From: Lachnospiraceae bacterium
Lineage (GTDB): Bacteria; Bacillota; Clostridia; Lachnospirales; Lachnospiraceae
Length of the DNA: 64,000 nt
Direction: 5' to 3'
Assembly: GCA_016283755.1 (NCBI GenBank)
Contig: JAEENO010000017.1
Location: 62,001 to 126,000 of the forward strand
Under the pieces are notes generated by a model. It had not been told where the DNA came from. It was given only the letters and a program-made list of their open reading frames with translations, and did not search any database. Each line of letters starts with the position of its first letter. Within the stretch, counting starts at the first letter, position 1. The translations under genes were made by a program, and so were the position numbers. Below are positions 25,406 to 33,269 of this stretch, one piece after another.

Positions 25406-26128
25406 TTAACCGTTAAATACGTTTGAGAGATCTACATCAGAGTAGCACTGTGAGCAGAATCCTTCGATTACTGCACCATTGTTAATCTGAACTGAACGGG
25501 ACTTGATATTACCCATAACGATTGCTGATGTATCTGCAACAACCGGTCCTCTTACATCGATATCACCCTTGACAGCACCTGCTATAACTGCGGATGTAGC
25601 TGTAATGTTACCGATAAGAACCGAACCTGCGCCAACCTTGACAGAACCATCTGCCAAAATCTCGCCTGTAACCTTTGCATTATCAGCAAAGAACTCTGAT
25701 GACTGTGTATTGCCGTTAATAACACCTGTAACAACAAGCTTGCCATTACATCTTACATCACCGTTTAATGTACCTCTTACTTCAACAGAACCTGTTGATT
25801 CAAGGTTACCTGTAATTGTCATACCTTCTGTAATAATTGCATTCTCTTCGGATGCTGCTGCATACTGCTGTGCACGTGGTGCATGATATTCAGGTGTCTT
25901 AGCTGTATATGTAGGAATCACGAAATCATCTGCAGCAGGCTTCTCAGGCTCAGCGAAAACAGAATTCTTTAATTCGTTGGTTAATTCCTCCATACGTCCT
26001 GTATCGATACTATCTTCATCTAAAGCAGCGCTCTCTTCTAAATAATCGGTCTGCTTCTCTTCTTCCCCCGGGAGCATTTCATTAACTGCAGTTGATAAAT
26101 CCTCCTTGAAATCCTTAAAAAAGCTCAT
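25406..26128 (-). CDS. Bactofilin-family polymer-forming protein
   Basis: The 240-residue protein has an acidic N-terminal tail of about 90 residues and a bactofilin (DUF583) domain at about 95-235, seen as a beta-helix with six-residue periodicity: GMTITGNLESTGSVEVRG, LNGDVRCNGKLVVTG, VKVGAGSVLIGNI and KGDIDVRGPV. Bactofilins polymerise without nucleotide at the inner membrane and position cell wall or motility proteins. Its neighbours are a polysaccharide deacetylase just upstream and pyrH downstream. A scaffold role for the wall-modifying enzyme is inference. Two cysteines near the C-terminus (CSQC) are atypical. Confidence 0.85.
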   Translation of the reverse strand: MSFFKDFKEDLSTAVNEMLPGEEEKQTDYLEESAALDEDSIDTGRMEELTNELKNSVFAEPEKPAADDFVIPTYTAKTPEYHAPRAQQYAAASEENAIITEGMTITGNLESTGSVEVRGTLNGDVRCNGKLVVTGVINGNTQSSEFFADNAKVTGEILADGSVKVGAGSVLIGNITATSAVIAGAVKGDIDVRGPVVADTSAIVMGNIKSRSVQINNGAVIEGFCSQCYSDVDLSNVFNG

Positions 26129-26144
26129 CTATCTTTCTCCTCCA

Positions 26145-27122
26145 TTAATTATTAAGCACCGAGCTTGCCTTAATATGCTGTATCGGTGTTGTATTATCAT
26201 CGATAGGAAGTATTAAATAACCATCCTCAATAAGCTTGTCGAGGATCTTAGGTAATGCTTCTACCGTTGAGGTCTTGGCTTCTGAATCATGCATAAGTAC
26301 GATATTGGTATCATACTTTCCACAGTCATCAAAGACATTCTTAACAAGTTCATCTACCGTATATGCCTTACCGGTCGCATCTCCGTTAATCACGTTCCAG
26401 TCAAAGTACGTATATCCCTCTCCGCATACGTAACGTATTATATCCTTCATGGATACACGGCTTACCTGATTGGAGCTTCCGCCCGGAAATCTTATGTACT
26501 TGCTCCTAACGCCTGTTACTTCATATACAAGATCGCTTATTCTCTGAAGGTCTTCCTTATAAGCATCAAGTGATGCATATATTGAACTGTATCTGTGTGT
26601 ATATGAATGAAGTGCTATTGTATGTCCTTCATCTACGATTCTCTTATACAAAGACTTCGAATAATCGTCAGTTCTTCCGATTACAAAGAATGTTGCCTTA
26701 ACATTATATTCTTTTAATATGTCAAGAATAGCTTCCGTATTGACTGAAGGTCCGTCATCAAATGTAAGATATACCTTCTTGGCATCAGGATCGACGTTAT
26801 CGTTCGGATCTTCCGGCTCCGGGTCGTTATTAATGGGCTCCGTTACATCTTCCTTCGGATCGTCGTCTTCAAAATCTCCCAATTCATCTTCGCTATTATT
26901 ATTATCGACTTCTCCGATTGCGTCACCCGACGCATTAATCTTCTCTACTATCTTATTAACTCTCCTGTTCGAAGAACAAAGAGAAACTGTAAGTATAATT
27001 ATTGCTGCCAAAGAAAAAAGCATCCAAAACGAGATTACACCGATAATAGTTTTCTTAAGTCGGTTAACTCTGCGTCTCCTTTTTTCCTTTTCTTTCAAGC
27101 CGACAATCGTGCTGTTACTCAT
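26145..27122 (-). CDS. Membrane-anchored polysaccharide deacetylase
   Basis: The 325-residue protein has a basic cytoplasmic start, one membrane segment at about 27-50, an acidic Asp/Pro/Asn linker to about 115 and a NodB domain at about 120-310. Motifs: YLTFDDGPSVNTEA (metal and catalytic Asp), HSYTHRYSS (two His), RFPGGSSN, FDWNVINGDATG and IVLMHDS. It should remove acetyl groups from peptidoglycan or a surface glycan outside the membrane. It has its own promoter and lies 16 bases upstream of the bactofilin gene, so the two probably work together. The glycan substrate is not readable. Confidence 0.92.
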   Translation of the reverse strand: MSNSTIVGLKEKEKRRRRVNRLKKTIIGVISFWMLFSLAAIIILTVSLCSSNRRVNKIVEKINASGDAIGEVDNNNSEDELGDFEDDDPKEDVTEPINNDPEPEDPNDNVDPDAKKVYLTFDDGPSVNTEAILDILKEYNVKATFFVIGRTDDYSKSLYKRIVDEGHTIALHSYTHRYSSIYASLDAYKEDLQRISDLVYEVTGVRSKYIRFPGGSSNQVSRVSMKDIIRYVCGEGYTYFDWNVINGDATGKAYTVDELVKNVFDDCGKYDTNIVLMHDSEAKTSTVEALPKILDKLIEDGYLILPIDDNTTPIQHIKASSVLNN

Positions 27123-27152
27123 AAATTGCCTCCCCTAAAAAGTTCCTATTTT

Positions 27153-27180
27153 ATTTTATCACAATCCACAGAATCTGCAA
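27153..27180 (-). promoter_or_regulatory. Promoter of deacetylase-bactofilin-pyrH-frr
   Basis: TTGCAG (27180-27175), a 16-base spacer and TAAAAT (27158-27153) on the minus strand, about 30 bases before the start codon. Confidence 0.65.
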
Positions 27181-27203
27181 TTAAATATTTATTTTTTAAA
27201 GTA

Positions 27204-27932
27204 CTATTTTGCAAACTCATAGAGTGCAATTCCACATGCCATGGAAAGATTTAGGGAATCAATTGTCTTCTCGTGTCTTATTAATATACTCTTACCTTTT
27301 TCTGCAAATTCATCAGGTAATCCTGTAGCTTCGTTGCCGAATATCAAAGCAAACTTTTCATTTATATCACGCTTTAAAGTCTGTAAATCCGTTGCCCCCT
27401 TAAGCATAAAAGGATAAAAAGCTCTGTACTTATTCTCTAAAGCATATTCATCGAAGCTTTCATACCTCCTGAATCTTAATTGAAAAAGCGCACCCATTGA
27501 GGCTCTAACAACCTTAGGGTTAAATATATCGGCTGCAGGTTCAATAATCGCCAAATCGTTAAATCCGAAGCCTATAGCGGTTCTTATGATTGTTCCCAAG
27601 TTTCCCATATCGCCCGGATTAACAAGTACAATATGACCCTTCGAATCATTAAGCTTTCCGTTATACTTATTGAATAGTCCTATGCAGAATATATTCTCCT
27701 TATCGCGAAGTCTTTCGACTTCAGCTTTACTTGTAACCAAATCTATACCATTCTTACCGCACAGATCCGTAAGAATCGAAAGCTGTTCCGCACTGTCCAT
27801 ATCCGGATGGATAAGAACTTTTATAACATGTTCGGGCTTATTCTTAAGAAGCTCTATCGTCGGAAAAGCGCCAAGCGTATATGAATAGTCGCACTTTCCC
27901 TGGTACTTTTTATAAACTGTATTATTGGGCAT
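27204..27932 (-). CDS. SpoU-type (SPOUT) RNA 2'-O-methyltransferase
   Basis: The protein of about 242 residues has the SpoU motifs: NPGDMGNLGTIIRTAIGFG (motif 1), LIFGNEATGLPDE (motif 2) and SLNLSMACGIALYEFAK (motif 3), and the knot region binds S-adenosylmethionine. The N-terminal part could be a substrate-binding domain. The ATG at 27932 has GAGGAG 11 bases upstream and lies within the end of the HD-GYP gene, overlapping by 11 bases, so the two are coupled. The methylated RNA (tRNA or rRNA) cannot be told from the sequence. Confidence 0.88.
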   Translation of the reverse strand: MPNNTVYKKYQGKCDYSYTLGAFPTIELLKNKPEHVIKVLIHPDMDSAEQLSILTDLCGKNGIDLVTSKAEVERLRDKENIFCIGLFNKYNGKLNDSKGHIVLVNPGDMGNLGTIIRTAIGFGFNDLAIIEPAADIFNPKVVRASMGALFQLRFRRYESFDEYALENKYRAFYPFMLKGATDLQTLKRDINEKFALIFGNEATGLPDEFAEKGKSILIRHEKTIDSLNLSMACGIALYEFAK

Positions 27933-29601
27933 TTCTGTAAAACTCCTCGATACTCTCTCTTGCCGCAAGGAAATACTGATTAAGTGTAGGATCGAACTGT
28001 GTTCCCATGCCTGATTCTATGATATCGTAAACTTCACTATATGGGAGTTTTTCCTTATAGCATCGTTTGGACACAAGCGCATCATAAGTATCAACAATCG
28101 CCATAATTCGCGCTTCAAGCGGAATCTGATTACCCTTTAAACCGTCAGGATAACCCTTGCCGTCAAATCTCTCATGATGATAATGTGCCATGTTCTCGGC
28201 AATCTGAACGAACTCCTTATCATCTATACCGCTTAATACCTGGCGCACAATACCGGCGCCCTTCTCGGAATGCTCTTTCATGATTCTATACTCATCTTCC
28301 GAGAACTTTTCAGGTTTTCTAAGAATTGCATCATCAATCGCAATCTTACCAAGATCATGCATTGGCGCAGCTTTAATTACATGGATATAAAAGCTCTCAG
28401 GAATCTTAAGTCTGACGTCCTGTCTCATTGCTTCAACAAAGAGTTTAATAACGCTGCTCGTTCTCTTAATATGACCACCCGTACTGACATCACGGCTTTC
28501 AACCATATCCGCCATACCAAGGACAAGTCTGTCCTGCATTTCCTGAATATGGGCGGTTTTCTCGCTGACTTTAAGTTCAAGTTCGGTATTGTAATTATTG
28601 ATAAGCTCTATATACTTCTGCTCTTCGGTATCATCTATAACGAAGAACTGGTAGCCTTTAACCTGCTTACCCTTAACAATAACCGTCTGTGTTATCTTAT
28701 AGACCTTATCGTCTCTTTCGTAGAAAAATTCCTTCTGCTTCTCATAATCTGTCTCATCTATCCACTTATATACAGTATTAAAAAAGTCATTGGTCTTATA
28801 GATAATATTCTTATCAATACCGAGTTCCGCAAGCTCCGGGAAAAACTCAATCGCTACATCATTAACACCTAAGAAGCGTCTGTGAAGGTCGAACGAGAAG
28901 AATCCCATCTTGCCTTTTTTAATAACGGATTCAAGTAAGGACTCGTCAATCTCGTAAAGACCTGTTCTTTCAGCAATCAAAAGTAAAATTCCCTGCACGA
29001 TAACATACTGAATTGCAGGCATCTCATACTCCAGCTTAAATGCTCTCGTAGCAATATATAATACAAGAGGTACAACTTCGGAAACCAAAAGATATTTAAC
29101 AAGGACACGCGGTACATCATTCTTTTTTAAGCTTAAAATAAGCGCAACAAAGCCTGCAGCAATATAAAGTACCAGGATCACATAGAAAAACATATGTGCA
29201 AATCCGTACTGCTTGGTAAGATAACTTACATCACCGTTATATTCAAGCACAACCGTCTTGTAATAAGCTTTTGATTTGGAAAATACAACAAAAAGATAGA
29301 ATCCTGTATTGATAGCATACATCAAGAATGTAACAAATGAAGGAATCTTAAGTTTACATGTCTTAAATATATATAAAGTCATAAAAAGCGTAAGATAAAA
29401 TCCCGCAATATATGTTATATTAACCGCAAGAAGCGCTGCCTGTGAAGATGTCGCACGGGCACACATAAGATATCCGAGTTCTACAACCGGAATAAGCGTA
29501 AAAAAGACCGTAACATGCGAATCAAAGTACTTCTTGTACTTCAATACGTATATTCCGGTAAATATAAACGATAAAGCAAGAGCCACAATATAATAAATCA
29601 T
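27922..29601 (-). CDS. HD-GYP c-di-GMP phosphodiesterase with 7-TM N-terminus
   Basis: The 559-residue protein begins with about seven hydrophobic segments (residues 1-215) of the kind seen in histidine-kinase-like sensors (7TM), then a PAS-like region (about 230-345, FFSFDLHRRFLGVNDVAIEFF), a short coiled coil, and a C-terminal HD-GYP domain with HDLGK near 414 and HHERFDGKGYPDGLKG near 475. HD-GYP enzymes hydrolyse cyclic di-GMP to pGpG or GMP. I chose ATG at 29601 since the frame's earlier start lies upstream of the -10 box. It is the only c-di-GMP turnover enzyme in the window and sits near a PilZ effector in the flagellar operon; a motility-control link is inference. Confidence 0.9.
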   Translation of the reverse strand: MIYYIVALALSFIFTGIYVLKYKKYFDSHVTVFFTLIPVVELGYLMCARATSSQAALLAVNITYIAGFYLTLFMTLYIFKTCKLKIPSFVTFLMYAINTGFYLFVVFSKSKAYYKTVVLEYNGDVSYLTKQYGFAHMFFYVILVLYIAAGFVALILSLKKNDVPRVLVKYLLVSEVVPLVLYIATRAFKLEYEMPAIQYVIVQGILLLIAERTGLYEIDESLLESVIKKGKMGFFSFDLHRRFLGVNDVAIEFFPELAELGIDKNIIYKTNDFFNTVYKWIDETDYEKQKEFFYERDDKVYKITQTVIVKGKQVKGYQFFVIDDTEEQKYIELINNYNTELELKVSEKTAHIQEMQDRLVLGMADMVESRDVSTGGHIKRTSSVIKLFVEAMRQDVRLKIPESFYIHVIKAAPMHDLGKIAIDDAILRKPEKFSEDEYRIMKEHSEKGAGIVRQVLSGIDDKEFVQIAENMAHYHHERFDGKGYPDGLKGNQIPLEARIMAIVDTYDALVSKRCYKEKLPYSEVYDIIESGMGTQFDPTLNQYFLAARESIEEFYRNAQ

Positions 29602-29638
29602 AAACCCAAACGAAACCTTTCTACAGTCATACAAGGAT

Positions 29639-29668
29639 ATTATAACAAACAAATACAAGATTTATCAA
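29639..29668 (-). promoter_or_regulatory. Promoter of the HD-GYP gene
   Basis: TTGATA (29668-29663), 18 bases, TATAAT (29644-29639) on the minus strand. It defines the true start of the gene downstream of it. Confidence 0.75.
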
Positions 29669-29708
29669 TCTTTATATATGAATATTAGGCATTTTAATGA
29701 TTCCCTGA

Positions 29709-29753
29709 AAAAAGATAAAAACCCTCTCTATCGGTTGTAAGATAAAGAGGGTT
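29709..29753 (-). terminator. Terminator of rpsB-tsf
   Basis: AACCCTCTTTATC (29753-29741) pairs with GATAGAGAGGGTT (29733-29720 region) with one mismatch and is followed on the minus strand by TTTATCTTTTTT. Confidence 0.85.
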
Positions 29754-29780
29754 CTATCAAGTCAATATTATAGATTAGAA

Positions 29781-30710
29781 TTAGTTACCCATCTGAGCAG
29801 CTACTTCTGCTGCGAAGTCTTCATTCTTCTTCTCCATACCTTCACCGGTCTCGAAACGAACGAACTTCTTGATCTTGATATCGCATCCGGCCTTCTTGCC
29901 AACTTCTGCGATATACTGAGCAACTGTCTGCTTGCCGTCTTCAGCCTTAACATATACCTGGTCAAGTAAGCAGATTTCCTTTAATTCCTTGCTTACACGG
30001 CCTTCGATCATACCATTTATAACCTTCTCAGGCTTTGAAGATTCCTTAGGATCATTCATGATCTGAGCAAGTAAGATTTCCTTCTCATGAGCAATGTAAT
30101 CGGCAGAGATTTCGCTTCTGTCGATATACTTCGGATACATAGCTGCTGTCTGCATAGCGATGTTATTAAGAGCTTCCTTAACCTCATCGTTAACTACAGA
30201 TGTCTCAGCGTCGATAATAACACCGATTCTTCCGCCGCCGTGTACATAAGAAACTACACAACCATTGTTCTCTTCAACAACTTCGAAACGGCGAATGCTT
30301 AACTTCTCACCGATAACAGCGATCATTTCAACAAGCTTATCGTTAACTGTCTTGCCGGCTTCCCAAGCGTCTGCCATAAATCCATCCATATCGGAAGCCT
30401 TAGTTGTAAGTGCATGAGCTGCAACTTCCTTAACAAATGTCTGGAACTTCTCATTCTTAGCAACGAAGTCTGTCTCGGAGTTAACTTCTACAACAGCTGC
30501 CTTGTTGCCTTCAACAGTTACATAGCAAAGACCTTCAGCTGCGATTCTGTTAGCCTTCTTCTCAGCCTTAGCCTGACCGTTCTTTCTTAAAAATTCAACA
30601 GCGGCATCCATATCACCGTTTGTTTCATTTAAAGCCTTCTTGCAGTCCATCATACCTGCGCCGGTCATTTCTCTTAAATCTTTTACCATTGATGCTGTAA
30701 TTTCTGCCAT
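29781..30710 (-). CDS. tsf: Elongation factor Ts
   Basis: The 309-residue protein is the nucleotide exchange factor of EF-Tu. It has the N-terminal UBA-like domain with MVKDLREMTGAGMMDCKKAL, the core TDFVAKN motif (VEVNSETDFVAKNEKFQ), and the coiled-coil region MNDPKESSKPEKVINGMIEGR. It follows rpsB by 36 bases in the universal rpsB-tsf pair and is followed by a strong terminator, so pyrH is not in the same transcript. Confidence 0.98.
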   Translation of the reverse strand: MAEITASMVKDLREMTGAGMMDCKKALNETNGDMDAAVEFLRKNGQAKAEKKANRIAAEGLCYVTVEGNKAAVVEVNSETDFVAKNEKFQTFVKEVAAHALTTKASDMDGFMADAWEAGKTVNDKLVEMIAVIGEKLSIRRFEVVEENNGCVVSYVHGGGRIGVIIDAETSVVNDEVKEALNNIAMQTAAMYPKYIDRSEISADYIAHEKEILLAQIMNDPKESSKPEKVINGMIEGRVSKELKEICLLDQVYVKAEDGKQTVAQYIAEVGKKAGCDIKIKKFVRFETGEGMEKKNEDFAAEVAAQMGN

Positions 30711-30746
30711 TTATTTATCCTCCGTAATTTGAATATAGATTATTAA

Positions 30747-31502
30747 TTAGTTCTCTTCTGAAGCGATCTCTTCCATAGATACTTCATCAGTTTCAACTGC
30801 TTCCTGTGCTACAAAAGCTTCACCCTGATTAGCTTCGATAACTGCATCAGCCATCTTAGCAACGATAAGCTTAACTGCTCTTATAGCGTCATCATTACCA
30901 GGAATTACATAATCTAATTCTTCAGGATCGCAGTTAGTATCAGCAATACCTACTAATGTGATGCCCAATGTATGAGCTTCCTGAATACAGATTCTCTCCT
31001 TCTTAGGATCTACAACAAAGATACAATCAGGAATCTTCTTCATTTCCTTGATACCGCCAAGATTCTTCTCTAACTTAGCCCATTCCTTCTTGATCTCGAT
31101 AACTTCCTTCTTAGGTAATACGTCGAATGTACCGTCTTCGGACATTCTCTCGATATCCTTTAATCTCTGAACACGGTTCTGAATTGTCTTGAAGTTGGTA
31201 AGCATACCACCTAACCATCTCTCGTTAACATAATACATACCGCATCTTTCAGCTTCTGTCTGAACAGCTTCCTGAGCCTGCTTCTTGGTACCTACGAAAA
31301 GTACTGTACCACCCTGTGCAGCGATGTCAGCGATTGCCTTGTAAGCATCATCAACCATGCCTACAGACTTCTGAAGATCGATAATATGGATTCCGTTACG
31401 CTCTGTATAGATGTAAGGAGCCATCTTAGGATTCCATCTTCTTGTCTGATGTCCGAAATGAACACCTGCTTCCAATAACTGCTTCATAGAAATTACGCCC
31501 AT
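30747..31502 (-). CDS. rpsB: 30S ribosomal protein S2
   Basis: The 251-residue protein shows S2 motifs [53 protein letters not shown] and [25 protein letters not shown]. It binds the head of the 30S subunit together with bS1. The ATG at 31502 has GGAGG 8 bases upstream; the frame is open five codons further but those include the ribosome binding site. Its own promoter and a structured leader of about 125 bases precede it. Confidence 0.98.
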   Translation of the reverse strand: MGVISMKQLLEAGVHFGHQTRRWNPKMAPYIYTERNGIHIIDLQKSVGMVDDAYKAIADIAAQGGTVLFVGTKKQAQEAVQTEAERCGMYYVNERWLGGMLTNFKTIQNRVQRLKDIERMSEDGTFDVLPKKEVIEIKKEWAKLEKNLGGIKEMKKIPDCIFVVDPKKERICIQEAHTLGITLVGIADTNCDPEELDYVIPGNDDAIRAVKLIVAKMADAVIEANQGEAFVAQEAVETDEVSMEEIASEEN

Positions 31503-31519
31503 TTTAATTACCTCCATTG

Positions 31520-31628
31520 GTTAAAACTTCCATATGCATCCTTCAAAGGGAAAACCATAGGCACCATTTCCCATATGTCCGCATATGTGATTAATATTGT
31601 TACTCGTCTAAGCACACACACTCAGACT
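31520..31628 (-). promoter_or_regulatory. Structured rpsB leader, possible S2 autoregulation
   Basis: Downstream of the promoter the transcript contains repeated CATATG blocks, and GGGAAA pairs with TTTCCC while flanking CATATG elements also pair, forming a long imperfect hairpin (about 31530-31590) ahead of the ribosome binding site. S2 leaders that regulate rpsB-tsf are known. The binding ligand here is inference. Confidence 0.4.
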
Positions 31629-31633
31629 GATAG

Positions 31634-31662
31634 ATTTTAGCATAACTTTACATACTTTGCAA
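31634..31662 (-). promoter_or_regulatory. Promoter of rpsB-tsf
   Basis: TTGCAA (31662-31657), 17 bases, TAAAAT (31639-31634) on the minus strand. Confidence 0.8.
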
Positions 31663-31667
31663 GAGTA

Positions 31668-31701
31668 AAAATAAAAATGCCGACCGAAAGTCGACATTTT
31701 A
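31668..31701 (-). terminator. Terminator at the end of the flagellar operon
   Basis: AATGTCGAC (31690-31698) and GTCGGCATT (31676-31684) pair with one G-T, followed on the minus strand by TTTATTTTTA. It lies at the stop codon of the mini-YceG-like gene and closes the flagellar/chemotaxis transcript before the rpsB promoter. Confidence 0.8.
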
Positions 31702-32247
31702 TTCTCCGACATATACTAAAATCTTAGCTATCTCTTCATAAGTTGCACCTTTTGGTATCATAAAAGTTCCCGGTTGCAGGTCTTTGTCATACCCGTGTGC
31801 CATAAGCCACTCATTATACTTAACGGGATCGTCAACGAGGCCTTTTTCATATAAATGATTACTTACAACATCCGAAAACTCTCCGCTTCTTATTACAAAC
31901 TCAACGAATTCCGTCTCATTCTCTCCACCGTTATCTTCGCCGTTCTCGTTGTTATCGTCGTTACCGTCGTCAGGATTATCATTGTCATCCGGATTATCGT
32001 TATTATCAGGGTTTTCATTATTCTCCCCGTTGTCATCCGGATTATCTTCGCCGTTATCATCGTTATTGGCAGGTTCTTCTTCCTTGTTGTCACCGGAATC
32101 TTCCATTACCATACCAAGTTCTTTGGCTCTTGCTATAATATCGTCATCACTAAGCTTCACATTATGCTTGGAAAACACAATCATAAGGATTACAGTGGCG
32201 ACTATAAGTCCTACTCCGGCACCCCTTAAGTAATACTTAAACTTCAT
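31699..32247 (-). CDS. Membrane-anchored mini-YceG/MltG-like protein
   Basis: The 182-residue protein has one membrane segment at about 10-28 (VGLIVATVILMIVF), an Asn/Asp/Glu/Pro-rich linker at about 50-110 (DNPDDNDNPDD-type runs) and a C-terminal block of 70 residues: EFVIRSGEFSDVVSNHLYEKG, then NEWLMAHGYDKDLQPGTFMIP and GATYEEIAKIL. That block resembles the LysM-like N-terminal part of the YceG endolytic transglycosylase, where it precedes the catalytic domain. The catalytic domain, about 200 residues, is absent, so no enzymatic activity is expected. The start overlaps the DUF6115-like gene by 11 bases, which suggests coupled translation. Wall or glycan binding is inferred. Confidence 0.65.
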   Translation of the reverse strand: MKFKYYLRGAGVGLIVATVILMIVFSKHNVKLSDDDIIARAKELGMVMEDSGDNKEEEPANNDDNGEDNPDDNGENNENPDNNDNPDDNDNPDDGNDDNNENGEDNGGENETEFVEFVIRSGEFSDVVSNHLYEKGLVDDPVKYNEWLMAHGYDKDLQPGTFMIPKGATYEEIAKILVYVGE

Positions 32248-32905
32248 TCTTATGTTCTCCCTTATATAAATCGATAACCAATCTTACTTCACCGATTCCA
32301 AGCCCCAGTGAACGCGCTATATCGACTTCATCGCGCCCCGCCTTATAAGCGTCAAGAATCATTTCGTTATGATTTCTTATAAGACTCTCATCAACTGTAT
32401 TATCGTCCTCTACCGGTTCCGGAACCGGATCCTCTATAACTTCCCTATTCTCCATTGCAAGAGTCTGTTCCTTAATAATCTCGGTAGTCTTATCTCCGAA
32501 TGCTTCGATATCGGTCTTAAGTCCGCTTAAATTAGTGGCAAGATTTGTAAGTTCAGAATGTTTATCGTTAAGAAGACTGTAAAGGAACATTACTTCTTCA
32601 TGTGCCTTATTAATCTGACTTAATACACCGTCAGAATACTCGCTTATGTGAGTAATTTTCTCAATTGACTCTTTTTCAAGCAGTTTTTCTGCTTTTTCCG
32701 CATAAAAATCCGCGCGATCGTCAATTGTAGTGTCGATCGCGTTCTCGGCTTCTTTGAGCTTACGCTCAACAATAATCTTAAGTTGATCTTCGCTTAATCT
32801 CGATACCTTCTCGGCTTCCTTTGCAGTAAGCCTATCAGGTATAAAGAAGCTTGCGAATACAAATAAAATACCTACTATAATAAGTACAGCTTCAAGTACT
32901 CCCAT
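32237..32905 (-). CDS. DUF6115/SwrB-position coiled-coil membrane protein
   Basis: The 222-residue protein has one N-terminal membrane segment (about 4-22), a long amphipathic coiled coil at about 30-150, an acidic linker and a C-terminal helix-turn-helix-like end NEMILDAYKAGRDEVDIARSLGLGIGEVRLVIDLYK. It lies just before rpsB at the end of the fla/che operon, the position of swrB (ylxL) in Bacillus subtilis. SwrB activates flagellar type III export at the base of the basal body, is similarly built, and also has one N-terminal membrane segment. Direct homology is not proven here; the assignment rests on architecture and synteny. RBS is moderate. Confidence 0.6.
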   Translation of the reverse strand: MGVLEAVLIIVGILFVFASFFIPDRLTAKEAEKVSRLSEDQLKIIVERKLKEAENAIDTTIDDRADFYAEKAEKLLEKESIEKITHISEYSDGVLSQINKAHEEVMFLYSLLNDKHSELTNLATNLSGLKTDIEAFGDKTTEIIKEQTLAMENREVIEDPVPEPVEDDNTVDESLIRNHNEMILDAYKAGRDEVDIARSLGLGIGEVRLVIDLYKGEHKNEV

Positions 32906-32932
32906 TACAAACTTTCCTTCATCTTAAATCCA

Positions 32933-33244
32933 TCAGATTCTGATATCAAATCCTCCGGACTCGTGCTTTTTTGAAACCTTATCCTGTGGTTCTTTTTTCT
33001 TATTCATATCGCGAGTAGAAAAATACTTATTGCGTCCTTCTTCTCTCGCATCATGCCTTGTATCGGTCTCATCCCTGTTCTCTGCATCATTGACCCTATG
33101 CATTTTCTCATCAAGTTTCTTTTCCTGCATAGCGCCGATATGCTGCTGTTCTACAATCGGATGCTGATCCTCGTTAGCCTTGACAGCACTTACATCATTG
33201 GTACGCTGCATCAGGCCGTTAAAGTTAACAGGACTTATAGACAT
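32933..33244 (-). CDS. Small hydrophilic flagellar-operon protein of unknown function
   Basis: I do not recognise this 103-residue protein. It has a short hydrophobic start (MSISPVNFNGLMQRTNDVSAVK) and a long highly charged remainder with alternating acidic and basic residues, many Glu, Lys, Asp, Arg and His, and no hydrophobic core, so it is probably disordered or a coiled coil. The ATG at 33244 has GAGGTG 6 bases upstream. It lies between the FapA-like and the SwrB-position gene within the flagellar transcript, with close spacing. Position suggests a link with motility, but the sequence gives no function. Confidence 0.5.
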   Translation of the reverse strand: MSISPVNFNGLMQRTNDVSAVKANEDQHPIVEQQHIGAMQEKKLDEKMHRVNDAENRDETDTRHDAREEGRNKYFSTRDMNKKKEPQDKVSKKHESGGFDIRI

Positions 33245-33269
33245 AAGTGCCACCTCACTTTCCTGATAA

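Noticed and set aside
28270-28872. 200-residue plus-strand open frame opposite the HD-GYP gene
   Set aside because: It is fully antisense to a gene with clear domains, has no good ribosome binding site and no recognisable motif.
29602-29658. Upstream start (TTG) of the HD-GYP gene
   Set aside because: It lies upstream of the TATAAT box of a good promoter, so it would not be in the mRNA.
31930-32080. GTTATCATC-type repeats opposite the mini-YceG gene as a regulatory repeat
   Set aside because: They are just the codons of the Asn/Asp-rich linker and follow the protein reading frame.
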